From assembly GCA_946699065.1 (NCBI GenBank), contig CAMPDV010001813.1:1-64000 (forward strand): a DNA stretch of 64,000 nucleotides, given 5' to 3'. This document shows positions 38,807-50,038 of this stretch, piece by piece (the stretch's first letter is position 1; each line of letters starts with the position of its first letter). Below the pieces are notes generated by a model. That model made no database searches, was not told the DNA's origin, and was given only the letters and a program-made list of their open reading frames with translations. The translations under genes and the position numbers were made by a program. The DNA comes from Loxodes magnus. Its lineage: Eukaryota > Ciliophora > Karyorelictea > Loxodida > Loxodidae.

Positions 38807-39928
38807 TCATTCAACTGAAAAATTAGCTTTTACTTAATCGAAAAAGCTAAAATGTTTCCTAATTTTTTGCAATAATGAGGATTATACCTTTCGTATGATT
38901 TTATGTTTTTCTTGTAGACTTTATATCTAAAATTTTTTAGATATAGGATAAATAAGCATTTGACTTACTTTCTAATACCTTTATACCAAGTATTTAAAGC
39001 TTATAATTTAATTTTAAACTATTAGTAAAAAGCTTTATAAATTGTCGAGTTATTATAAAATTTCAGGAGTCTTTTTGATTCTCTTCACAGGATTACCTTC
39101 TAAAAGGTTTAAATTATAAAGAAAGTTCTCTTTATCTCTACTTTTTTTCATCTTCAAAACACACTGAAATATCATTTTCATTTCTTCTTCTTAATTTTAC
39201 TTTCTTTTCGATTATTTTGAAATATTTTCAACTATTTGGTTATAATTTTTTTATTCAGCTCTCTATCTTCATTGCAAGTATTTATTTTATAGTTAACTAT
39301 TATCAGAATTAATTTTACCTTAATTAACTGGAGTATTTAGTTTCATGATTTTAGACGAATATTAAGCATATTAATTATAGTTTAGTTTATTGTCTTTATT
39401 TTTGCTCCCCAAAATTCTTCTAATTTTAATATCTTTTTCTAATCCTTATAGAGTGCTTTCTCGTAGGCTAGTAATATATTTCTTATTTCCTTTCTTGCTA
39501 CTCAAGTACTAAAATAAGTCTTTAACCTTCTCATTGTAGTTCTATTATTCCTTATCATAACTTAGCTAATACTCTAGCATTTTTAGTCCTATTTAAATAT
39601 CCTCGTTGCTTAACTAAACTTTGGCATAATTAGCATATCTGAATCCTTTGCTTAAATGTAGCCGGATTATTTCTATAGCTTCCTTTAAATCACTTCGACT
39701 AGGTCTTCTCTCCAGTGGGTTTCATTTAGATAGAATATAAAGAAGATGTAACACTTCCTAGTGGTTTAGCCCTTAAGAAGCTATCACATTTAATACATCA
39801 ACTTCATTCAGCACTTCCAGCTTGTCTTTATATCGCTAAATCTTCTACTGAAAGAAATTATTTACAATCTTACGCTAATCTAATGTAACCTATTTTGCAA
39901 CAAGCACCGAATTCATTTAATCTTTCAT
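38807..39928 (-). CDS. Hypothetical protein with a decayed paralogue at 54.1 kb
   Basis: 374 codons from ATG at 39928 (alternative ATG at 39916) to TGA at 38807-38809, closing exactly. It is helical and charged throughout. Well-formed parts are VTLDQRKIVNNFFQQKIQR, NHQEVLHLLYILSKWNPLE, SDLKEAIEIIRLHLSKGFR, DIQIGLKMLEYQL and a C-terminal SLQEKHKIIRKVQSSLLQ. No signal peptide, membrane segment or known domain was recognised. The Trp in ILSKW is TGA. Real gene status is supported by composition and by a diverged second copy on the same strand at 54090-54690, which implies that this sequence was under protein-level constraint before duplication. Confidence 0.7.
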
Positions 39929-42900
39929 ATTATAAAATGGTGTAAATTCTATTTTCTAGAAAGTCTATCTTCATTCTAATAAATACTATTAGCCTCATAA
40001 AATAAACTTTATATAACTAAAGAAAACTAAAATTTCATTAAAGGCTAATTAATAGGAAGATTTAGCTATGAATACTCTATAAACTAATAACTTTGATGAT
40101 AACTTGTAAAGCGCAGTCAAAAAGGAGTAAAAAAGTATCGAAAGGATAAAATAAAGAATCATATAAAGATGAGATGATTTCTAGAATATCTAGAACTTTA
40201 TATTTGTATAAATAAACTGTATACATAGTGAGAAAGTACTTGCATGAAAAAGCATATTAACTATATAAGCTTTTATATAGTTTAGAAGTTATAGAAAAGC
40301 ATCTTTCTAGCTGTAAAAATGTTTAATAGCTTAATTTACAATTAAAAGAGAGTATTCTATTTAAGTTTATTCTAGTTTATTTAATAAAGTAGTTAGAGCT
40401 ATTTTTAATAAACTTACCCTTTCATGAAGTTAAAAATAAGATTGCTTGTTTAAAATTTTTTTTTAAATAAGAAGCTTAAAAATCTGAGAAATGAACTGTG
40501 AAATTCCTAAATGATTTTCCTATTATTTTATTTCAAAAAAACGTAGATTAAATACTTACAAAATAAAAGTTTAATAAGATAAAGGTATTAAATTCATAGC
40601 TATAAAAAGTCAATAGCACTATTTCAATAATAGCTAGTTTAAATTAAAATTATGAATAGTAGAAATTAACTAATAAATACCCACGGAGATTTTATTTCGA
40701 TAGCTTAATTTAATACACAACTCAGTAATTAAATGATAAATAATTTTGTTACTTAGATTTTGATAATTTTGCATATCAAAACTAAAAAAGGCTAAAAGAG
40801 ATGCTTGATGCAGATGATTCAAGCTAATTAAATAAAATAATTAGAATGTTTAAAAAGATTAGAAGCGAAAAATAATACCTAGAAATGAAGCTTAAAGTAA
40901 ATTATTATAGATCTTTTGATTATTTAAAATTTTGCTTTTCCATAATACTCTGATCATAGAACCAATTAAGCATATACATTTTCGTGAAACTATTTAAAAT
41001 TAAAATATATAAAAAACTCGCTGATTCTTCAATAGTTTCAAAGATACTTAAATGATAAATATTTGAAACTTTTGCTTATTCAATTGAATCATAACTTTGA
41101 AGATAAAATTTCTATTTGATTATTTTTAGAATGTCAAGCAAGAATAATTTTGACTACCTTTAATTTCTATAATTTTTTAGCATTTTAAAACGATTTAACT
41201 TAATGAAACTATCTCATCTCCATAATTGGTATCTTACTATCAAATCTACCCCCATATGATTCTATGCCATTCTAATCTTTAACTTTTAGAATTTTTTTAA
41301 TTAAATTTCCTAAATTTTTTCAAAGCATTATACCTCTCAAAGGAAGCTAGATAATCTTCTATGCTATAAGTGAAAAAAAATTACTAAGCAGGTTTAAGTG
41401 TATAAAGATGCCAAAAAAAGTAAAGAAATTTTACTTATTAAATAAATAAAAAAAAGTTAGTCTAATAAACTAAAATACTTCTTATATATTCAAACCCTTT
41501 TAGTGGTTAAAAGTAGAAATTATATAGCTTATAAATATAAAGATTCCTTGTGCAAATTATCTAAAAGAAACCACTTAAAAATTAAAAAATTGACAATCAA
41601 TATAAATAAAAAAAACACAAGCAATAATATAAGAACTAATTGGTGAAAAGGAAGCTTAGATTAAGTTAATAAATGCTTAGAATTATAAAAAAGATCTTAT
41701 AAACAGATTTTATTTTGCTATGCTTACCTTAGAAAATAATAGTAAACCACTAGCTAAAAATTTAATTTTATATAAGTTTGGATATTTTATTACTTTTGAA
41801 ATCGAAAAGACTGCTTACAACAATGGCATAAGGATAACTATTTCTGTTAGGTTTAGAATAAAAATAACTAGCAAACTAAATTTTCTTTATAGATTTAGTG
41901 TAAAACTTCTTGTACTAGTTTAATAATAAGAGTGCTTAGTACTATTTTTGGATTGCATAAGACTTTATAGAAATTATTCAAAGCAAGATGACTCATAAAC
42001 TTTAAACTGGTATTAGAATGGAATAATACAACTATAAAATAAAGAAAAAAGCTTTTTTGATAAGCAATAGAATGAACTCTTGGAAGTATATTAATGCTGA
42101 GCTATTAGTTTGAGGAATTAACAATTGAAATAAATATTAAATAAAAGAGTTTGTGTTGGAAAATGATATACTAAGCAATCTAAATTTTTATAACATCAAA
42201 GGATTTAACTAAATATGAGTTTAATATATACAACATTATTTTATTAAGGATCTATGAAAAATCATAAAGCATGCTTATGAAATCTAATTTCGAATGGCTC
42301 TATAAAAATTTAGGTCGAATTAACATTTTTAACTAATAAAAAGCTCAAGATTTATATGACTTAAAAAGTGCATAACCTTGTTGTATTTTATTAAGAAATT
42401 AAGTAGTAATAAAATTAAAATTTTAAATAGGTTTATAAATTAAAATATATATAAGAGATTTCATTTAGATAAAAAAGTGATATAAAGAAATAATTAGATA
42501 AATATTAAGATATATAATAAAAAGTATTTTCATTTAGCTTAATATCCCAATATTGTAGATTTAGATATTCTACAAGCTTTAAAAAAAGTTAAAAGAATCA
42601 GAGTTTAGAAGCAAAAATTTTTTGTTGAAGATACTTCAAAAGCTTTATTTAATGATAATTAAAACTAATAAATAGTAAAGTCGAATTTAAAAAGTATTTA
42701 CCTTATAAACAAGTTTAGTGGTTGGTTTAAGATTTTGCACTTTTAAAAAAAAATTTCATTTTCTAATTCATTTGCAAAAAAAAAGATAAAAAGGTATAAA
42801 ATTAAAAAATAATATGATATAAGTGATAGACGCTTAGACAGGAATTATTTTCTAGCTAAAAATGAAAATGTTGATGGTCTCAAGTATAAATTTCATTATC

Positions 42901-43602
42901 TATTGAAAAAAGTATTAAATATTTGAAACTTCAGAGATAAATAGAATCAAATAGCAAAGCTTAAGAAGTTTTATATTTTATCTCTGTAAAATACCTCTAA
43001 ATCTATTTTAGAAGAGCATAAATTAATTAGAAGCAGTTTCAAAAATTTCCATATTAAGATATATAAAGAATAGTGATACTTATAAATTATTTTCTTCTTA
43101 ATAGAATAGAATATCTTCATTTTTAAAATTTTGCGTGAAGTGTTCATTTAAAAAAATAGAAACTAAAAAAATCAATATAATACCCATTTTTAATAGGAAT
43201 ATATCCTGTTAGGCAAGATAAACTAAATCATAAAGCTTGGTTTTAATTGGAAAATTTCAAACTTTTTAGAACTATTAAAACTATAAATAAAGCATTATAG
43301 TTATTGCTCTACTTTATGAGGAATACTTTATTTAAGAAAATCTTAAAATAGTTTCTAAAGCTTATTATATTTGATACTAATAAAATTTGAAAACAATAAA
43401 AGGTTAGAAATGAGTAAGCTTACAGTTAAGATAAGTTGATTATTTCAAAATTTAAATTCGAAGAAACATTTTTTAATTAAGTCAATGAGTTATATCATAA
43501 ATAAGATTCATATCAAGATTGAAAAAATAGTTATATAGATATTTTAAGATAAGTTTAGATAAGTTGATTGTGTATGCTATTTTAGTAACTAATACATAAA
43601 AT
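39929..43602. other. Long AT-rich stretch, no convincing gene
   Basis: About 3.7 kb of very AT-rich DNA. Lys/Ile/Asn/Leu-rich readings occur in all frames and none has a domain or paralogue. The short frame at 41720-41923 is not supported. Decayed coding sequence cannot be excluded. Confidence 0.4.
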
Positions 43603-43672
43603 GCGAAAAGGTGTAGCAATTAACACTTTGGAGTTTAATCCAGTAATCTGAATTTTTTGATCATCTGAGGCA
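43603..43672 (+). pseudogene. tRNA-Gln(UUA) pseudogene
   Basis: A 70-nt stretch aligns end to end with the tRNA at 59986-60055. Shared are GGTGTA in the D arm, TTAACACTTTGGA leading into the anticodon stem, AATCCAG and the terminal GAGGCA. The 5' acceptor strand no longer pairs (GCGAAAA), one base is missing in the anticodon loop, and the T arm reads TTTTTT in place of GTTCG. The upstream flank keeps TATTTTAGTA as in the intact gene, which points to DNA duplication rather than retroposition. Confidence 0.75.
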
Positions 43673-43829
43673 ACTACAAAAATTTTAAAAATTTTAAAAG
43701 CAAAAATAAAAATCTATAACTAACTTAAAATCAATTTTGCTAATAAATCTGCCTAAAAGTATTAAAGAAGATATATTTTTGGAAAATAGTCTGTTTTTAG
43801 TAAAAACATATAAAAAAATGGATTTAGAT

Positions 43830-44705
43830 TTGGTAACGTAACTAATTTAAATAATGTGTATTAGGAATAACAAATGAAATATAGGTCTAATAAATTAAAT
43901 CTTAATAAACTATTGAGAAATTGATAGAATATAATGAAAAAATATTATATATAGTAAAAAAGGAAACCTAAGAAATAAAAGTATTAACCAACAAAATCTG
44001 ATAACACTTAACAGGATATAGCCAATGATCTCTACCTTCTTTAGATAGAAAATTAAGAATTAGTAAAAGCTATTAAAAATCTGTATCAACTAACTAATTA
44101 ATTATTAAACTCTATGGAAATTCTAAAATTGGACAATTCAACAATACGATATGAATTAGCTCTAAACCCGCACTTGTAACAAACTTAGGGTAGAATTTTA
44201 CAGACAGAACTAATAGTAAGAGAAATTTAAAACTCGAAAATATGTAAACCGGAACAAACCTTAATACAAAATGACTCAATTGAAATAGAATAACAACCTG
44301 TAACAAAATATATTCCCTATAGGAAAATAATGATATGCTGATATTGCAAGCATTCAGGTATAAAGTAAGAAATTGCTACCAATTTTAATAAAAATAAAAG
44401 ACATTAATATAAAATAAATGGTAAGATATATTTAGAATATACTACACAAGTTAAGGTTTACTCTATCGGAAAAAAAACTCCAGCTAAACAAAGAAGCTTA
44501 AAATATACATCATGTAATTAACGAATTCAATAGGGTATGAATAGTAATCGACCTATCGGAAAATCTCAGAAAAAACAAATTAAAAATCCTCAGAACTTAT
44601 GATAAAAAAGATCCAAGCAAATATGAAGTTTCTTTCATTTAACATTAAACTCTTGATTTGTGATTAGCCAAATAAAGGTGAAATCACGTAAATTAATAAT
44701 AATAA
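43830..44705 (+). mobile_element. ORF1-only LINE derivative (group II)
   Basis: Contains CWYCKHSGIKQEIA near 44340, a zinc knuckle with Trp from TGA but with Ile where His is expected. Upstream is a coiled-coil-like segment (about 44000-44280). The 3' end has GTGAT (44660-44664) ... ATCAC (44683-44687) around AGCCAAATAAAGGTGAA, the same hairpin as at 6.9 kb with both stem arms changed. Left boundary approximate. Confidence 0.6.
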
Positions 44706-45722
44706 TTATTATAAAAATAAAAGCAGAATGTAAACCTGATAAATTTATAAGATCTTAACTGTCATAAAATAAATTATTTTGCTATAAACATGAAATAATA
44801 GGAATCTAATAAATTTAATTGATTCTGCATAAGAAAGACCTTGAAACTAATAACTACAAATACCTTTCTTTTAAAATTTAACTTTGCTTCAATTGATCTA
44901 AAGTAATCCGCAAAAACTTCTTCAGAAATATTTATTTATAAAGAGTAAAATCTCTCTTTACATCTACCTATGAAATAAAAATAAACTCTATTTTTCATTC
45001 TAATAAATGCAATGTAAAATTCTTAAATATTGAAGCATATCCTACATAAGTTAAAAACTTAATATCTTTAATAATATTTTAAATATTTTAATAAATTGAA
45101 GTATAACTACACTACCATTACATTAATACAATAGTAAGAAAATCCTCACTATTTTAATTATATTTTATATAATTGAAGTAAAATATTAAAAACTTAAAAT
45201 AATTCCTTCTGTCTTTTATTCTCATAATTTGCTTGCTTTTTATAATGTAAATCAAAAATATTCTTAAACTGAAACTAAGAAAATCAGAACTAAAGTAAAT
45301 AAATCTTTATGAAATCATCAAGTATTTTTAAGTTAATTTTAAATGAAATATTTAAATCAATAATTTAGAAATAAAAAATGACTAAATACCTTCATCTAGA
45401 ATACTTCCAAATCTAAATAACTCTCGAAGATTTAAAAAAGGGAAATAAAGTTAAATATTTCATAAGTAAAACCAAGTAAAAACTCTAAAAAATTGCAGGT
45501 GAAAACTAAAAAATATCTAAAGTATATCAAAAATTTTAAGCAAGAAAAACTTTAAAAAAATACTTAATTAAAATTTTTTTAATGGAAATCTCATTTCTTA
45601 ATTTTCATAAATAATATAAAAATTTTATTTTAAGAACCATTAAGAAAACTAATATCATTTTAATTTCCTAATTTATTTTATAAAAATTACTTTTTTTTCC
45701 AGTCATATTATTTCATAATAAT
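44706..45722. other. AT-rich intergenic DNA
   Basis: AT-rich; nothing recognised. Confidence 0.4.
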
Positions 45723-45986
45723 ATGGTAAAAAAACGCAAAATTGAAATTAAACAAGTTTTTGAAAGTATGCAGAGTCTAGTAAATATGAAAGTAGAAAAT
45801 ATTCCAGAATTTAGGTTTTGTCCAAAAAGTTGGAGACTTATTTTTTATGAAAAAGGTAGTAGGCGTACTTGTTGTCTAAAGTGCAGAGTATGATTTTTTA
45901 TTTGTTTAAATATTAAAGTAGAAGGAAAATGGGAATGTGGAAACTCAAGTAATATATGCGAAATTACTGCAAGACTGCAAATATGA
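45723..45986 (+). CDS. Small cysteine-containing hypothetical protein
   Basis: 88 codons from ATG at 45723 to TGA at 45984-45986. The N-terminus is basic (MVKKRKIEIKQVFESMQ). The middle has FRFCPKSWRLIFYEKGS, TCCLKC and KWECGNSSNIC, so six or more Cys could bind zinc. One internal TGA (CRV-W-FF) would be Trp. It might be the N-terminal part of a longer protein, since the code lets the frame run on. It converges with the gene at 46049-46720. No family recognised. Confidence 0.5.
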
Positions 45987-46048
45987 ATTTTTTAAATCTT
46001 AATAGTAGACTAAAAGTAATTAAGATTTATCAAACTCTGAATTTTCAG

Positions 46049-46720
46049 TCAGGTTTTTGATACCATTATTTTGTGGAAGGGACCACTGAGAATCTATTGT
46101 CTTTTATTCGAATAGTTTCTTATTGTAAATCCCCTTTTAGGTAATTCAGAGTCAGCTGAACATGCTTTATGTTCCTTATTGTTCTTTTATTTAAATTTAT
46201 TTTCATTCTTCTCAATGTTGAAATAAATGTTACTTTGATTTGCAAAAATAACATTATTTAATTTGTCTTTTCTTGGTTCTATTCAGAAATACTTTTTTTC
46301 AAGTTAATAAATTCTTTTGAGTAAATCTTTTTTAATCTTTTGCCATTTTATTTTTTGGATTTTGCATATGTAGAAACTTTTTAAATTATCATATTATGTT
46401 TTTACCTAAAATTTGATTGAGATTATTCACATAGTTATTACTCCATAAATAAATTATTCTAAATAAGTTTTCTTCTAATTATCAGTAGCTCATTATTTTA
46501 ATCAATTATTACATTCATTAGTTCTCTTAGTTTTCCCCTTGGTTGTAAATTGTTCCCTAATAATTTTGTTTATTTTTTTCATTTAATCAAAATATATTTA
46601 GAGTTCTGATTATTTTTATGCCATTAATGGATTCGTGTTCCGACTTTGATTTTTCCTTCAGATGAAGAACTGATTTATCTTCATGCAATTATTTTCTCTG
46701 CATTTTTTCGCAGCTTTCAT
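46049..46720 (-). CDS. Hypothetical basic protein
   Basis: 224 codons from ATG at 46720 to TGA at 46049-46051, closing exactly. It is very basic and rich in Lys, Asn, Gln and Trp (e.g. KGKTKRTNECNNWLKQWAT, YICKIQKIKWQKIKKDLLK, LEKKYFWIEPRKDK), with several Trp written TGA. The C-terminus reads SELPKRGFTIRNYSNKRQQ. It might bind nucleic acid, judged from charge alone. It converges on the small gene at 45723-45986; the pair could be one mobile unit, but no terminal repeats were seen. Confidence 0.5.
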
Positions 46721-47622
46721 TTTTAATTTCTTAATTAGGTTTTTTGAAAGACGAATAGATTATTCCATTTTTTTATATACGATTTTTTTTTAATTTAAAT
46801 TAACTAAAATAATATAAAAAAATGATTGGTTGGATTATGTTAAGATAAAATTATTTATTGATATCTTTTATTTATTTATTAAATATCATATTTATAAGAA
46901 TAAATTTCACATATTTCTAGAAGTTTAAAGCTGATATAATAGTTTAAAGAGCATTAAAACTTAGAAAATAAAATTAAGATTGAGTTAATACTTAAACTTA
47001 CATTTTTCTTTTTTATTTTATATTTTATTTATTTTTAATTTTATTAGTTTAGCATCTGTTTTTTATTTCTTATTAAATTGATGAATCTTTTTTTTTTCAA
47101 TTTTATTGCCTTTTTCTTTTCTAAAATATTTTAAATTTTCTTTATTTATTTAATTATTATTTATTTAGATTTATATTGCTTTCTCTTTATTTTTTTATAG
47201 TGTAAGAGAAGACTTAAAATAAATGAAAATTATTTATTTACGAAGTTACAATAATTTAGATTTTTTTATTATATCTCTTTTTAACAAGTTTAATCATATA
47301 AAGTTACTGAAAGTGTCTGCTTATTAATTTTGCTTGCTTGTAATTTTTTTAGATATTTCAGACAATAAAAAATCAGCTGATTTTTTATTAAAGGTAAAAA
47401 GTTTTTAAAGCTTTTAATACTTTAATTATACCTTTGAAATTTTGAAAATCCTCATTAACTAAATTATTTTTTAAATAAAATTAAAGATATTATTTTATAT
47501 TTAGCTTAGTCTAATAAATAAAATCAACATTTTCTTTTTGTATACTAAGTTCTAGATTAGGCGCAAATATATAGGATATTTATATTTAAGTATTTAAGAT
47601 TTAGATGCTATTAATTAAAAGA
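46721..47622. other. AT-rich region with a palindrome
   Basis: AT-rich DNA upstream of the tRNA-Asp gene; only the palindrome at 47364-47389 stands out. Confidence 0.4.
47364..47389. repeat. 26-bp perfect palindrome
   Basis: Each strand reads AATAAAAAATCAG then CTGATTTTTTATT, giving 26 bp of perfect dyad symmetry. In RNA it would be a hairpin followed by few Us. It lies 230 bp upstream of tRNA-Asp. Chance is possible in such AT-rich DNA, but the central CAGCTG makes it less so. Confidence 0.5.
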
Positions 47623-47694
47623 TCCGAGGTAGTATAGTGGCTAGTATTTCTGCCTGTCACGCAGACGACCCGGGTTCAATCCCCGGCCTCGGAG
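47623..47694 (+). tRNA. tRNA-Asp (GUC)
   Basis: A complete 72-nt cloverleaf. The acceptor TCCGAGG pairs with CCTCGGA, discriminator G. The anticodon stem TCTGC/GCAGA carries loop CTGTCAC, anticodon GTC. The T arm has GGTTCAATCC. A run of seven T follows directly, the usual pol III terminator. Confidence 0.96.
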
Positions 47695-49004
47695 TTTTTT
47701 TATAGATGCTTAGGGGTAAAAAAAATTTAAACATAATTTTAGCAAATCTAAATTCCTTATCCTTTAAGCTAAACCTCTTAATAATATTAAAAGCCTTATA
47801 TTTTTTTACTATATGTTTACTAATATAAATTTCTATTTCATTATGTTCTAGTTTCTTTATTAAGTTTTATTTTGCAATATTATTTTCTCTTATTAAGATT
47901 TTATAAAGTTAGATACAGATTTTTCATTTCAAATATATCGTTCCTATTGAAAACTTTTTCTTTATTTATGATAGCCTGTAAAATTTTATAAAATTATACA
48001 GACTTGAAGATTAAAAAAGCTGATAAAATGGAGAAACAAATTAATGCGCTTATAAGCAATAAAATAGATATAATCTGACTATAGATAGTTTAATTTAATA
48101 AAATAAGTTTTAAGAGTTAAAATTAAAACCTAAATACAAAGTTTATAAATTCAAATATTCTAGATATTTTCAAGAGCAAAAGCACAAAATTCATATTTAA
48201 ATATTATTGTTATTTGGACTTAGGTTTTCTATAAAAATATTAATAAGTTTAAGAAGCTACTAAAAAGTAAATATAACTTTGTTTTATTTTAAAGTTTAAA
48301 GTAAATTTATTAAAAAATTATTTTATCTATTTTTTCTAAATTAGGTAAAGATAATTCTTTTTAATATTAAAAAGGAAATAGTTAAAACAGGCTGACAGAG
48401 ACTAGAAAGAATTTTGTGTTGTAAAAGTAATTAAAAGTCTAGTGTAAATAATAAATAATTTATTTCCAAACATTTGAAAAATAAAAACATGATTAAGCCT
48501 CGACTTTTAAACCAATTATAAATTTACTCAAAAGTTAAATAATGCACATAACAGCTTTATTTACTTTTCTTAGAAATCTTATCATTCTTTTTAAACTTCT
48601 AATCATTATTTTTATCCTTACAGTCAGATCATAATAATTTTGTTTATTTATTTTATTTACTATTTGTTTTTTTTTATTGACCAGTTAATTATTTGGTTTT
48701 TTTTTATTATAAACCGTTTTTTTCTTAATTTATTTTTATTCTTTTATTTTTGATACGTTTTAGATTTTATCTTTGAATTTTTCAATTTTTATTTAAAATA
48801 CAAAGCTTTTACTTAAACGTGTTTTTTTCTGTTTTTCGGTTGGTTTTTTTTATTTTTATTTTTTTATTTTTTCATTTTTTTTAGTCTTTTTAGTTTATCT
48901 TTTTTAGCATTTTTAAAAAGAGTTTTACATCTACGTCATCCAAACAAGTAAAAGATATAATTCACAATATAATTCATTGCGGTTTCTATTTATAACGGGT
49001 TTCT
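47695..49004. other. AT-rich intergenic DNA
   Basis: AT-rich; no gene seen. Long T runs near 48650-48910. Confidence 0.4.
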
Positions 49005-49320
49005 GACTCGGTCTAGCTTGTATTAGCTTTTTATAGACTTTCAGAACTTTCCCCGAGAAGTCTTTCTAGCATTATGAAAGTTTTATTACGGGTCTTCTTT
49101 TTACTGACTTAGCTACTATTTCTTTTTTTGACCTTGCTAAAAAAGGCTAAAGCATTTTACTTTATATTTAAGATTATTTTTTAGAAAGAATATTCTTCGA
49201 TATGAGAAGCTGACTTGACTCATCGGACCTTTCGATTTTTTACAAGCAACATGAGGGCATTTTCTTTATTTTAAATTTATGTCATTGAATGAGCAACTCA
49301 ATTGGGTTCATTTTTTTTAA
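49005..49320 (+). mobile_element. Old, decayed SINE of family B
   Basis: Parallels 28180-28445 block by block: AGCATTATGAAAGTTT, GGGTCTTC, TTGACCTTG, GAGAAGCTGACTTGACTCAT, ACAAGCAAC. The tail hairpin survives only as GAGCAACTCAATTGGG. Divergence is far higher than between the family A copies, so this insertion is older. Confidence 0.6.
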
Positions 49321-50038
49321 TTTTTTTAATTTTTTATCTTGTTTTATTTTTATTTTTAACTTTTTTGATTTTTAAAGTTTGTAATACCTTACTTTCTTTT
49401 TTTTAAGTTTAAATGATAAAAGAAATCGATGTTTATTTTTTTTTATTTTCTGTTAATTTTTTATTCTATTTTTTTAACTTTAATTTTTCTAATTTGTTCC
49501 GTTCAAGCTCTTCCCTTAAGTAAAAAACGCTGAGCAACAAGGTTTTTTTAATTTTCGCAAATTCAGGCTTGGAATTCTAAATAATTAAAAACATTATTAT
49601 ATCCTTACTGTTGTGAAAAAAATAATATAATGCAATTGAAAAAAATAATATTGCAATTGAGATTAAAACTAATTTTAATAACAAATAAACTAATTTTAAA
49701 GCAACTTCTTAAAATTCAAAAAAAATTCACTAGAACATACTTTCAAAAATCTAATCACATAGTTAAAAAATTAAACTTTTTTCAGACTGTCTTAAATAAA
49801 AAATAGACTTATAAATTAATTTGCGAAATAATTTGAAATTTAATTTAAAATAAAATTTACTTTGATTGAAAAATTTACTAAGTCCACTCACAAAAATTCT
49901 TTAAAAAAATTATAATTTAAATTTTTTTACTTTTACTTTAGATTTAATATAAGAAGGATAACATACTCAATAGAATAAAGACTTATAAAATTTAAATCCT
50001 TTAAATATAAAAATTTAAATATCTAAACTCCATAAAAA
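49321..50038. other. AT-rich intergenic DNA
   Basis: T-rich then A-rich DNA; nothing recognised. Confidence 0.4.
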
